Source: Bacillus pseudomycoides (lineage in GTDB: Bacteria; Bacillota; Bacilli; Bacillales; Bacillaceae_G). Taken from it: DNA of 64,000 nucleotides. The notes beneath the pieces were generated by a model. It worked only from the letters and a program-made list of their open reading frames with translations. It had not been told where the DNA came from and searched no databases. The DNA lies in the NCBI RefSeq assembly GCF_022811845.1, contig NZ_CP064268.1:1-64000 (forward strand), read 5' to 3'. Positions 9,066-17,973 of the stretch are shown one piece after another. Within the stretch, counting starts at the first letter, position 1. Every line of letters starts with the position of its first letter. The translations under genes and the position numbers were made by a program.

Positions 9066-9990
9066 ACTTTTCCTCGCTCCGTTTCCAATTAATTTGTTCC
9101 AATAAATTTTGGTGTAATTCTTTGGTAGAAGCTGCTATACATGACTGCTGGTTAATATAACTGAGATCTGTTAAACGAGTTTCATCTAAAGAATTACCAT
9201 ATGCGTCAGTAATAATAACTCCTGCTTTTTTCGCTAGAAACACACTGGCAGCTATATCATATGGAAAGAGGTGTAAGACTTGACCATTTCCTACTCTTTG
9301 AAAATCTGGTAACAAATCTGGATAATCTTTTAGAAGTCTATTCCCGATATCTACATATGCATCCATTTGACCTGTAATAATTCGTGAAATAGAATAAGAT
9401 GCACTATTAAATATAAATACGCCACCATTATTTGCTGACTCATCGATTAGATGCCCGTAAGATTCAATCATTAAGTTAGTAGGATGACCATTAAACTCAA
9501 AACTCCAAAACATATTCTTAATGTCTTTGCCCTGGCTTAAGTTTGGTAATTGGCTATTATAGCCTTCAAATTCTATAGAATTTGAAAAAATATCACTATA
9601 CATGTAATTACCTGTTTTAAGTTCCATTAGAAACGCATATTCAATATCTTTAATTTTAGAATTGTCTTTGTATTTTGCTAGAGCAATAGAAATACAAGAC
9701 ATTTCAAGTCCTGCAGCTGCAGGACGAGTACCATCAATCGGATCTACAATTAAAATATATTGTGGATTTTCTCCAAAAATCTTAAGACCACCATCTTCAG
9801 TATAGAATGCAACAGGTTCTTTCTTATCTGATATATAATCAAGGACCGCATTTTCTGCTGCAGTATCAATATTAAACTGTGCATCTCCACCTGGAGAGTA
9901 CCCATTAACTATACGGTTTTTCAAAGTTCCCTTTTGATTTTTCACCTTATTATATACGTATTTTCCTAACTCAATAATATAGGTTTTCAC
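9043..9990 (-). CDS. yktC1: Inositol-monophosphatase-family sugar phosphatase, YktC1-type (azasugar pathway)
   Basis: A 315-aa Mg-dependent phosphatase of the IMPase/FBPase fold. The metal-binding motif DPIDGT is at about residue 94, the upstream acidic pair is TEDGG, and YDIAAS replaces the usual WDxAA near the C-terminus. In the azasugar pathway YktC1 removes phosphate from 2-amino-2-deoxy-mannitol-6-phosphate. The start is GTG, overlapping the aminotransferase stop as GTGA, with GGAGGAG just upstream, so it is translationally coupled. Family firm; substrate inferred from gene order. Confidence 0.8.
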   Translation of the reverse strand: MKTYIIELGKYVYNKVKNQKGTLKNRIVNGYSPGGDAQFNIDTAAENAVLDYISDKKEPVAFYTEDGGLKIFGENPQYILIVDPIDGTRPAAAGLEMSCISIALAKYKDNSKIKDIEYAFLMELKTGNYMYSDIFSNSIEFEGYNSQLPNLSQGKDIKNMFWSFEFNGHPTNLMIESYGHLIDESANNGGVFIFNSASYSISRIITGQMDAYVDIGNRLLKDYPDLLPDFQRVGNGQVLHLFPYDIAASVFLAKKAGVIITDAYGNSLDETRLTDLSYINQQSCIAASTKELHQNLLEQINWKRSEEKYEGIGMD

Positions 9991-11261
9991 TTGATCTCCT
10001 CCAATAGATGAGTTAATTTATAACACAGTTCTTCTGCCTCACTTAGAGTAATAGTAAGAGGTGGACGAATTTTAAACACATTTCCGTAGCCATATCTAGA
10101 TGTTCTGATAATTATGCCATGATCCATAGCACGTTTTGCAATATGATTTGTAAGCTCAACATCAGGTTCATTATTATCTTTTACTATTTCAACCCCAATC
10201 ATTAAACCTACACCTCTTACATCTCCAATAAACTTAAATCTTTCTTTCATTTTTTCTAAACGTTCCATAATATAATTTCCAACCACAGTCACATTTTCCA
10301 AAAATCCAGGTCTTTGTAATATATCAATTGTGGTACATGCTGCTGCAGATGCCATTACATTCGATCCATAAGTAAAAGAATGATGGTGACCAGGCATACC
10401 CACATACTTCTCTTCAGTAAGGATAGCTGCAACTTGGAATCCAGTTCCACCTAAACCTTTAGCTACTGTCATCATATTAGGTTGTACATCAAAGTAATCA
10501 GCAGCAAACATTTTACCTGTTCTACCAAATCCCGTTTGTATCTCATCAAAAATTAATGCAATATCGTGTTCTTCACATAATTTTTTCAACGATTTGAAAT
10601 ATCCCTTAGGTGGAACAATATTTCCTCCATTTCCTGATATCGGCTCAACCATAATAGCTGCAACATTCCCTGTACTTGCATATTCAATAAAATCATTAAT
10701 TCTCTCGACACACAGCATTCCACAAGAATCAGATTTTTGATTGTAAAAACAACGCAGGCAATAAGGATCTGGGACTTGCAATCCAAAGGAAAATTGAGGT
10801 GGGAATGGTTCTCTTCGAAAAGCATTTCCTGAAAGGGCTGACATCATATATGTTTGTCCCAAATGGCTGCGGAACAAAGAAATAACATCACGTTTCCCGG
10901 TATTGTATTGTGCCATTTTAATAGCGCCTTCATTCGCCGCTGAGCCACTGCTAACTTTTGGGTGTGCCCTTGTGAGATTGCTAGGTGCAATTTCAACAAG
11001 TTTCTCTGCTAATTTATTTACAGGATCTGTTTGATAAGATGAAGTAACATGAATAAGATTATCCATTTGATTTTTTACTACATCAATCACTTCTTTATTG
11101 CTGTATCCTAAATTCAAATTAAATGTAGCCGATGCGCAGTCAAAATATTTATTTCCATCCTGATCGTAAAGGTAGATACCTTCCCCTCTCTCCATAACGA
11201 CATTGTCTACTTTGTAATACAGACTGTCAGGGTTTGTTAAACTTTTAACTTTACCATTCAT
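9987..11261 (-). CDS. gabT1: Class III PLP aminotransferase, GabT1-type (azasugar pathway)
   Basis: A 424-aa fold-type I aminotransferase of class III. It has SGSAANEGAIKMA for cofactor phosphate binding, the Asp motif IFDEIQTGFGRTG (about residues 238-250) and the PLP lysine in VAKGLGG (Lys 268). An unusual Cys cluster (PYCLRCFYNQKSDSCGMLC, about residues 166-184) interrupts the usual class III pattern. GabT1 of the azasugar cluster transaminates fructose-6-phosphate at C2 as the committed step. It is the first gene of the operon, ATG behind GGAGTG. A gamma-aminobutyrate or ornithine-type substrate cannot be excluded, but those genes are not normally followed by an IMPase and a zinc dehydrogenase. 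Confidence 0.8.
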   Translation of the reverse strand: MNGKVKSLTNPDSLYYKVDNVVMERGEGIYLYDQDGNKYFDCASATFNLNLGYSNKEVIDVVKNQMDNLIHVTSSYQTDPVNKLAEKLVEIAPSNLTRAHPKVSSGSAANEGAIKMAQYNTGKRDVISLFRSHLGQTYMMSALSGNAFRREPFPPQFSFGLQVPDPYCLRCFYNQKSDSCGMLCVERINDFIEYASTGNVAAIMVEPISGNGGNIVPPKGYFKSLKKLCEEHDIALIFDEIQTGFGRTGKMFAADYFDVQPNMMTVAKGLGGTGFQVAAILTEEKYVGMPGHHHSFTYGSNVMASAAACTTIDILQRPGFLENVTVVGNYIMERLEKMKERFKFIGDVRGVGLMIGVEIVKDNNEPDVELTNHIAKRAMDHGIIIRTSRYGYGNVFKIRPPLTITLSEAEELCYKLTHLLEEIK

Positions 11262-11638
11262 TTTTACAACACTCCTATTATTTTAGTAATGTTAAAATTT
11301 ATGTGTTAGGGGGCCCAACCTAACTAATAATGGATTATGACTGTATTTACTATGCACCACAATTTGAAAATTGTTATTAAATAACAGTCTCATAATATAA
11401 TGTGAAATATCCGTACTACAAGTTAAATTAAGGTAAATTATGTTGAGAAAATAAAAATACTAAATTTTTTAAAAAATCATAAAAAGGTAGTATAATTAAA
11501 ATTGTTAACACTAAAAATTTAAATTTTGAAATTTTCATTTTTTCTATATAATAATATTGGTAATATCTAGATATTAGAGGTTTATTATATGCAATTGATT
11601 TAAACAATAAATATATTACTTATAAGGAGGAGAAATAG
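11262..11638. promoter_or_regulatory. Divergent intergenic region between azasugar operon and MFS gene
   Basis: 377 AT-rich bases carry the promoters of both divergent units. I see long A/T tracts but no convincing operator palindrome and no regulator gene in the cluster. Confidence 0.5.
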
Positions 11639-12841
11639 TTGCTAAAACGTTTACTTTGGATAAGCTTCTTTTCGTACATGTTAATCGCTTTTACCTTAGT
11701 TATCATTGGTGCAATGCTACCTGAGATTCTAATTCACTATAAGCAAAATTATAGTAATGGTGGTTTACTCATCTTTGGTCAATTTGTTGGTTTTTTACTT
11801 GGTGTACTTAGCATGCCTATTCTAGTTAGAAAACTAGGACGTAAAAATGTAGTTCTCCTGGGTTTAATTATGATTAGTCTTGAGCTTTTTACATTTTTTC
11901 TACCAAATTGGTATTTTCTTTTTCCATTAGTCGGATTAGCAGGATATGGAGCTGGATTAGCGGAATCTTGTATTGGCACAATCATTTTAGTTACATTTCA
12001 AGAAAAACAAGCCACAGCAATGAGTAAACTAGAAGTTGCATTTGGACTAGGTGCACTATGCATGCCACTTTTCTCCAGCGTACTTATAAGTAAGGGTATT
12101 TGGGAATATGCATTTTTGATTTTAGGATTGAGCTCATTTTTAGTTATGCTCGGATGGAAGGTACTGTCTTTTGGTGAAGTCGATGAATTTCTTATAAAGA
12201 ATACCAATACATCTGTTACTAAAATAACTGGTTCTTATACTAAAAAGACGTTTTTAATCATTACATTTTCTGCGATATATTTCTTCTGTTATGGTGGAAG
12301 TGAAGTATCTATTGTTCATTTTTTGCCTTCAATTTTCATGGAAGAGTGGGAAGTCCCTAATTCTCTTGCAACACTGACTGTAACTGTTTACTGGATGGCA
12401 ATGGTAATAGGACGTGCGTTAACAGGTGTTATCTCTGAAAAGCTTACCTATAACACGTTTTTACTTTTAATTAATATTGGAGGCCTAGTTGTACTTATAT
12501 TGCTAGCCATTAGTGGAAATGTTTGGTTGGGTTTCTTTCTATGCTTCTTTCTGGGGTTATTTATGGCAGCGATGTTTGCGATTGCCTTAATTATCACAAA
12601 CCTATATTTTCCTGGACAAACAGAAAAGACAACCAGTATATTATTAGCTACCAACGGTCTTGGTGGCTCATTAATTCCAATTATTATAGGACAGAGTATG
12701 GATAAGTACCCTGCTCAAATTACTTTTTGGCTATTCGCCTGTATAATGTTAATAATGTTAATATTGATAATTGGAATTCAAATTTTGGGAAATACTCGTT
12801 TATCAGTTATACGAGAACATGATAATAATCATAAAATTTAG
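11639..12841 (+). CDS. MFS transporter, probable exporter of the azasugar-type product
   Basis: A 400-aa major facilitator with about 12 hydrophobic membrane segments and the loop 2-3 motif GVLSMPILVRKLGRKNV typical of the superfamily. The start is TTG at 11639, nine bases behind a perfect AAGGAGGAG. It is transcribed divergently from the aminotransferase operon with a shared 377-base region, so it is likely co-regulated and used for product export or substrate uptake. Substrate is inferred only. It ends upstream of a strong terminator. Confidence 0.75.
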   Translation: MLKRLLWISFFSYMLIAFTLVIIGAMLPEILIHYKQNYSNGGLLIFGQFVGFLLGVLSMPILVRKLGRKNVVLLGLIMISLELFTFFLPNWYFLFPLVGLAGYGAGLAESCIGTIILVTFQEKQATAMSKLEVAFGLGALCMPLFSSVLISKGIWEYAFLILGLSSFLVMLGWKVLSFGEVDEFLIKNTNTSVTKITGSYTKKTFLIITFSAIYFFCYGGSEVSIVHFLPSIFMEEWEVPNSLATLTVTVYWMAMVIGRALTGVISEKLTYNTFLLLINIGGLVVLILLAISGNVWLGFFLCFFLGLFMAAMFAIALIITNLYFPGQTEKTTSILLATNGLGGSLIPIIIGQSMDKYPAQITFWLFACIMLIMLILIIGIQILGNTRLSVIREHDNNHKI

Positions 12842-12957
12842 ATTTAGGGTTCTGATGCAAATATATGAAGAAGAACATGGATAATAGTAGATTTCTGGTG
12901 AAATCGTATTTTATACTATAAGTCCAAATACTTGGTGGATGAACTTTTTCTGGTTTT

Positions 12958-12997
12958 GGACAGACTGATTCTGTAAATCAATCTGTCCCATTTTTTT
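12958..12997 (+). terminator. Rho-independent terminator downstream of MFS gene
   Basis: The hairpin GGACAGACTGATT / AATCAATCTGTCC is followed by TTTTTTT. A second hairpin with T-tract (AAGGAAACACCTA / TAGGTGTTTCCTT) lies at 13044-13090 and probably serves the opposite side as well. Confidence 0.85.
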
Positions 12998-13237
12998 CTA
13001 TATAACAAGATTTAAGTAGTCCAATATAAAAAACCATTATGCAAAAGGAAACACCTACACAGAACCGTAGCTTAGGTGTTTCCTTTTTGTTTATAGAACA
13101 TGCTCGGTCAGTCATATTCCTATAAAGATAGTAAAAAAACATAAAATCAGACATCTTTTGAAAAATATTAAAGACTATTTCAATAGTCACCAAAAAACGG
13201 TACAGTTCCTATATAAATACATTTTAAGAGGTGATTA

Positions 13238-13520
13238 TATTGAAAAGTTCCTTTGGCCTATTATCGGCTGTTGTGGTGGCATGAACAATGGTATTCGGTG
13301 TAGGTGGCTCGAATTTACATGCGGATTCTCCTCCAAAAGAAAAATTTCCGTAACAAATAGTATCAAAAAATTTTGGAAAGCAAACAACAGTAAATTTTGA
13401 GAGCTATATAAAATCACATCCCATTTTATCTAAAATTTCGACTCAATTGTATCTGCTAAGACACATAAATATGGTGATTTTACTTTCTTATATAAACTAC
13501 TAAATCAAGAGTAATTGTAT
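13238..13520 (+). pseudogene. Decayed gene for a secreted protein (signal peptide remnant)
   Basis: From TTG 13238 one frame reads LKSSFGLLSAVVVA, stop, TMVFGVGGSNLHADSPPKEKFP, stop. This is a typical signal peptide with an AxA-like cleavage site interrupted by in-frame TGA and TAA codons. The following codons (TVNFESYIKSHPILSK) stay protein-like for a short way and then fade. The original enzyme or toxin cannot be named. It is followed at 13610 by an IS240-like element. Confidence 0.45.
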
Positions 13521-13609
13521 CCGCTCTGTTCGAAAACTACCTAGAAATACAACTTATATATATCATTTGTAAAATGGAATTGAGCAAAGATGAAAAGTAC
13601 ATCAAAGTT

Positions 13610-14471
13610 GGTTCTGGTGCAAAAATAAATCATAAAAAAAGTAGGACCTGAATTTCCTACTAAATTACAGATTATGATGCGATACCAAACAATTTATCAA
13701 TGAAATCTTTTTGATTGTGGGCAGACTTTACCCCTTGATGAAGTTGCTTCTTTTTCATCATATGCATCTCTTCTATGCCACTCAGTATGTAAGTGGCTGT
13801 ACGGAATGATTTGAATCCTAACATCAAACGCACTCGCTTTTTAATAAATCGATGATCTTGTTCCACGATGTTATTAAGATATTTCACTCGCCTTATTTGT
13901 ATGCCTTCAGGCATACGTTTCTCTTCTTTTAACTCTTGAATCGCTACGGGATAGGCTGGGTTCTTGTCTACTGTTATAACACGAGGTTTACAAATATGAG
14001 AAGCAGCCAAGGCTTTCTTGAAAAAGAGCTTGGCTGCTTGTTTATCTCTTGATTCACTTAGATAAAAATCAATGGTGTTTCCTTCAGAATCTACTGCGCG
14101 ATATAAATACATCCATTGACCTTTTACTTTCACATACGTTTCATCGACTCTCCAGGAATCATTTGTCGTCTTAAGATAACGTCGTACTCTTTCGTCTAAT
14201 TCAGGTCCATATTGATGCACCCAACGCATAATGGTGGTGTGAGCAATAGACAAACCTCGTTCCTCCATCATTTCTACCAAATCCCGAAAACTGAGGGTGT
14301 ACCGTAGGTACCATCTCACAGTTAATAAAATCATATCAGGTTGATAATGCTTTCATTTGAACAAATTTTCCTTTTTCATACCGATCACACATCTTTTTTA
14401 GAGTACTAGTATCAGTATGTCCAAGATTTAGAGATTATTTGCAATTGCCCTGAAGTTTTTGCACCAGAACC
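13610..14471 (-). mobile_element. IS240-like element (IS6 family), copy A, 862 bp
   Basis: The terminal repeats GGTTCTGGTGCAAAAA and its complement end at 13610 and 14471. No direct repeats flank it. It cuts the Tn3-type transposase fragment that follows. Confidence 0.9.
13672..14379 (-). pseudogene. IS6-family transposase, nonsense mutant
   Basis: This is the transposase of IS240-like copy A. The natural ATG is at 14379, but codon 9 is TGA where copy B has TGG (Trp), leaving an open frame only from 14334. The DDE residues (VDETY, TVDKNPA, NNIVEQDH) are all intact downstream. Translation from an internal start would give a 220-aa protein lacking about 17 residues, so function is doubtful rather than excluded. 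Confidence 0.85.
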
Positions 14472-14499
14472 ACAATTTTCATATTAGACTACATCTCAA

Positions 14500-14867
14500 G
14501 TGAAACATTAAGATGGAAAATTCATCGAGGATTAAATAAAGGTGAAGCTATGAATTCTCTGGCCAAATCTATTTTTTTTTGTAAGCGTGGAGAGCTACGT
14601 GAACATGCGCTACAGGATTAGCTCCAAAGGGCAAGTGCATTAAATATTATTATTAATGCCATCAGTATATGGAATACGGTATATTTAACAAAGGCGATAG
14701 AATATAAAAAAAAGAAGGGTTTCATGCAAGAAGAATTGTTACATCACATTTCACCGCTAGGGTGGGAACATATTACGTTGACAGGTGATTATGTTTGGAA
14801 CTTAAATGAAAAAACAAATTTTAATAATCTAAGACCATTACGAGACAAAAATTATATAAAAAAGTAG
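14500..14867 (+). pseudogene. Tn3-family transposase, C-terminal fragment
   Basis: The frame shows the conserved end of Tn3-type TnpA: KIHRGLNKGEAMNSLAKSI, then RGELREHALQD, NIIINAISIWNTVYLTKAI and HISPLGWEHITLTGDYVW. There is a frameshift in a run of T at about 14575 and an in-frame TAG where the family has Gln. The 5' part was removed by the IS240-like element. A 37-bp Tn3-type end follows at 14929-14965, as expected for a transposon terminus. Confidence 0.85.
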
Positions 14868-14928
14868 TAAAGTAAGTAGCCGGTTCCTTAACGTACAGGG
14901 AACCGGCTGAAATGTGTCAAGATTGTGT

Positions 14929-14965
14929 CTAAACGTACAATTTTCTTTTTTGATATAGTGACCCC
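14929..14965 (-). repeat. Tn3-family-type terminal repeat beside the tnpA fragment
   Basis: It reads inward from GGGGTCACTATATCA to TGTACGTTTAG. Related ends lie at 22586-22623 and 31341-31378, each with the same inner hairpin (CCGGTTCC...GGAACCGG). A weaker relative is at about 38735-38790. Confidence 0.75.
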
Positions 14966-15096
14966 ATGCCCATCAACTTAAGAAAAATAAACACCCCCAA
15001 AACGAAAAAAATGAGCTGACTTCTTAAAGTGAGTACCTGTAGAGAAAGTAATTTTTTGTTTAGGGGGTACTTCAAAACCTTAGGTTGATGGGCATG
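14965..15096. mobile_element. 132-bp mini-element with IS231-type ends
   Basis: It starts CATGCCCATCAACTTAAG and ends GTTGATGGGCATG, with subterminal CCCCCAAAACG / GGGGGTAC motifs and no gene. A second, diverged IS231-type end (CATCACCATCAACC) starts 11 bases further at 15108. Comparable mini-elements lie at 28458-28577 and 35986-36105. The flanks are not direct repeats. Confidence 0.7.
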
Positions 15097-15172
15097 TGGT
15101 GCTACCCCATCACCATCAACCTAAAAAATCAAAATCCCCCCATAACGAAAATTCTATCCATTGTTGACTATT

Positions 15173-15721
15173 GATAATGATGCGTTATGTTAACCTCACA
15201 TGTATAGGATATACAGGATTCTTTGTTCAAATAAAGGAACAGGTTTGTTGAAGAAGGAATTATCATTATGAAATAGTAAGTATGGAGGGAATTTATGAAG
15301 GGCAAACCAGAACTGAAAATAGAAACAGAAAAAGTTTACAAAACAAAGATGAACTCCAATAAAATGTTTATAGCACGCATTATACAAATGCCTAGAGAAG
15401 AAAAACTAGACTTGGTTTTAGTTATTCAAAATCGTAAGAACAAAAGGATTATTTATAGAGAAGTCTTAGTCACAACAGACAATGATTATTATTCTTTTCG
15501 AATCGCACGGGGGAATATCCAATGGGTTTCTTTAAATACAGTTGCAGTATGGGATTCGTTAGGTCATAAATTAGTGGAAGTATCAGCTACAACAGGAAAA
15601 GAAAATTATCGCATTTCTGATGAACATTCTTCAGCTTATCGGGAAAAGAGACCATAATTCCAACAGTCAGTACTTTAGGCAAAACAAAGACAGGACTTCC
15701 GAGAACGGAAATTATGTAAAT
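15173..15721 (+). repeat. 549-bp inverted duplication, copy B
   Basis: Inverted copy of 6867-7415, nearly identical throughout including noncoding flanks. Confidence 0.9.
15295..15657 (+). CDS. Conserved hypothetical protein, 120 aa (copy B)
   Basis: The protein is identical to that encoded at 6931-7293. ATG follows GGAGGGAATTT. A small hairpin with T-tract (AAACCCCTT...AAGGGGTTTTTT, 15725-15760), absent from copy A, may end its transcript. The next sequence is a Tn4430-like terminal repeat. Function unknown. Confidence 0.6.
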   Translation: MKGKPELKIETEKVYKTKMNSNKMFIARIIQMPREEKLDLVLVIQNRKNKRIIYREVLVTTDNDYYSFRIARGNIQWVSLNTVAVWDSLGHKLVEVSATTGKENYRISDEHSSAYREKRP

Positions 15722-15766
15722 ACGAAACCCCTTTAGCCAAGTAAACTGAAGGGGTTTTTTCTAGAT

Positions 15767-15804
15767 GGCGTACCACCAACATTTTAACGAAAATATACGC
15801 TAAG
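15767..15804 (+). repeat. Diverged Tn4430-like 38-bp terminal repeat
   Basis: It starts GGCGTACCACCAACATTTT and ends TACGCTAAG. Compare 42225-42262. No transposase is attached. Confidence 0.6.
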
Positions 15805-15990
15805 CAATTTTCAACATAAAAAAACTTTGATTTTACTACTCTAAGCGACTTATTCAGTCTTAAAAACGGGGTATTTGAGACAAATGAAATTCAGCCTAAA
15901 GTATGCTGAAAATAGCTTGAAATACGTCTCAAAACTCATCTCTAAATCAAAGTCTGAATTAAAACAAGCAATATTGAGTTTTGAGAATCT

Positions 15991-16028
15991 CTTAACGTAT
16001 AAAAAAGTTAAAATGTGCGTGCTACCCC
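15991..16028 (-). repeat. Solitary 38-bp Tn3-family-type terminal repeat
   Basis: Its outer end reads GGGGTAGCACGCACATTTTA and its inner end ACGTTAAG, and it resembles 2217-2254. The surrounding stretch 15722-16146 otherwise holds only the terminator after the 120-aa gene and the end at 15767. A 64-codon frame across this repeat is not considered a gene. Confidence 0.65.
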
Positions 16029-16146
16029 TAGCAGAAAAAATAATGAAGCATTTATATCTAGTTTGCTAACTAAAGTTTTGTATGTTTGAATTTTAATAGG
16101 TTTTATTTTTGTCAAAAAAATTGAGTAGGAAATACATCCTTACATA

Positions 16147-17973
16147 TTAAGCTCTTTGGAAAATATCATGGTAAGCCTCTACTACTTTTTGAATCGCATC
16201 TGCAATTCCATGATAGAAATCATTCTTTTCTTCCAATGGCGTCAATTCCATTAAACGAACCTGGTAATTCTCCATAGGATCTTTAGGTTGCGTATTAGCT
16301 TCATGTTTTGGATAGACTGCCCAAACTTCGTGTACCGTTCTAAACCTTTGCCATTGCCCTGGGGATGTATTTTTATATAGGAAAGGAGAATTCATATTGG
16401 CTTGATAAGAAATTAATTGACGCATAACCTCTGTTTGTTTTCTCGCTGACAATGAATTACTATCCCATATAAAATACAAAGGTCTGTATTTGAAATCGAC
16501 CATAATTGTTCCAATGTATTCATCAATTTCATATATATCCATTCGAACATCCGGACGAGTATGTGGTCCATTTGCATAGATTGGTTTATCAAGAATTGTC
16601 TTTTCTTTTTGAAATGGTAAAGTTTCATCATAAACCAAACGTAATCGGATATTCTCCTTCTTAAACTCAATTGCAGTTCCTGGTTCTAAAAAAGGAACCG
16701 TAATTGCTTTAGAATTAGGATTTGTATCGAAAATCCAACCTTTTACCACTTCAAAACCAACAATTTCGTTTTGTAACCCATTTATCAATTGTAAAAACCC
16801 CCAAATTTCATACAATAAATCTGTTCGTTTCCAATAGTAATCATAATTGGTATCCAGTGCAATGGACAATTCTTCATTTTTTAATAAACGATACAATTGA
16901 TATAATTGTCGATATCTCAGATCTAAATACAACGCATGAGGAATGTTCAACATTTGTGCTTCTTCTACTTCTTCCATCCAATCTTCTTTTAATACAATCA
17001 AGCATTCACTTCTCACTTGTCGAACGAATCGTTCATATTCTAACAATTCATCTAATACTTTAGATTTTAAACGAATTTGGATGCTCTCATCGTGACGAAA
17101 GTGCTGATAACGCTGTTCTTTTTTAATTTCTTGCTGTACTTTTTCTTTATGGTTATGGAGATATACCAATAAATCGTTCATCTCTCGTGAAATAAAACGT
17201 ATAATTTTTTTAATCCATTGATTTTCTAATAAGTTATGATTTCTAGTATGTTTAGGTGTATAAACATAATCTCGACTTTCCGGATGTCTAGAACGATAAC
17301 GAATACTAGTAGCATCAACAATTCCAGCTTTTCCTTCTGGAACCAAATCATATTCTTTACGAATCCGCATACGGGGTTCGGACTGAATAGATTTTAAAGA
17401 GTTAATCCATTTCAAGTAATCCTTTTTAACAATATATAATTTTCGAAGAATATGAATGGGAATTGGAAGTGAACTATTAATTCCAAGACTCGCATTTTTT
17501 CGTATCAAATCCTGCGCTAATCCATTCAATGTTTCTTCAACGTCTTCACGCATCGAAACCCATTGTTCTTCTGTAATTTGTTTTGGCTGTACCTTGAGCC
17601 AAGAATAGTGCGCTACATCTTGCACAACTACCTTAATTCGATAATATCCAGGGATGAGCGGATAATACTCATTAGATTTTTTCGGGTCTTTTGAATACTT
17701 GGATAAATATATAGGACTTATTTCAGGAGATACATAGGCAACATCATCATCCCCAATTATTAATTCCCAAGAAGGGAGGGTATCCAACCCATCCATATAA
17801 AGACGGGCTGTTTCATCCTCACAAATAAAATCTAACGATAAATTTTTGTTCTCTACAACTTCCGGTACCTGTTCGTTTTCGATTCTATACAAAAGCTTTT
17901 CATCCAGCACAAAGCTAGTAATAGGTATCTCTTTTTCATTTTGCCGAAAAATAACTTTAAACGGTATGACCAT
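16147..17973 (-). CDS. DUF2357 / McrC-like protein with PD-(D/E)XK nuclease core
   Basis: A 608-aa protein and the third gene of a putative defence operon. The C-terminal third carries a PD-(D/E)XK signature: Asp 475 in TRPDVRMDIY and the D-x-K triad in VDFKY (Asp 493, Lys 495), followed by a Gln-rich helix region (RKQTEVMRQLISYQ). The N-terminal 450 residues are of the DUF2357 type found in proteins encoded beside McrB-like NTPases, where this subunit is the DNA-cleaving partner. ATG 17973 lies behind GAAGGAG, and the gene overlaps the end of the NTPase gene by 17 bases, so the two are coupled. Cytoplasmic, with no membrane segment. Role in restriction of foreign DNA is inferred from family and context. 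Confidence 0.75.
   Translation of the reverse strand: MVIPFKVIFRQNEKEIPITSFVLDEKLLYRIENEQVPEVVENKNLSLDFICEDETARLYMDGLDTLPSWELIIGDDDVAYVSPEISPIYLSKYSKDPKKSNEYYPLIPGYYRIKVVVQDVAHYSWLKVQPKQITEEQWVSMREDVEETLNGLAQDLIRKNASLGINSSLPIPIHILRKLYIVKKDYLKWINSLKSIQSEPRMRIRKEYDLVPEGKAGIVDATSIRYRSRHPESRDYVYTPKHTRNHNLLENQWIKKIIRFISREMNDLLVYLHNHKEKVQQEIKKEQRYQHFRHDESIQIRLKSKVLDELLEYERFVRQVRSECLIVLKEDWMEEVEEAQMLNIPHALYLDLRYRQLYQLYRLLKNEELSIALDTNYDYYWKRTDLLYEIWGFLQLINGLQNEIVGFEVVKGWIFDTNPNSKAITVPFLEPGTAIEFKKENIRLRLVYDETLPFQKEKTILDKPIYANGPHTRPDVRMDIYEIDEYIGTIMVDFKYRPLYFIWDSNSLSARKQTEVMRQLISYQANMNSPFLYKNTSPGQWQRFRTVHEVWAVYPKHEANTQPKDPMENYQVRLMELTPLEEKNDFYHGIADAIQKVVEAYHDIFQRA

Noticed and set aside
11779..12654. 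Several minus-strand frames inside the MFS gene
   Set aside because: Shadows of the membrane-protein frame on the opposite strand, without RBS.
12978..13193. 71-codon minus-strand open frame
   Set aside because: It spans two terminator hairpins and has no RBS.
15875..16069. 64-codon open frame
   Set aside because: It runs through a 38-bp transposon end, has no RBS and no family pattern.
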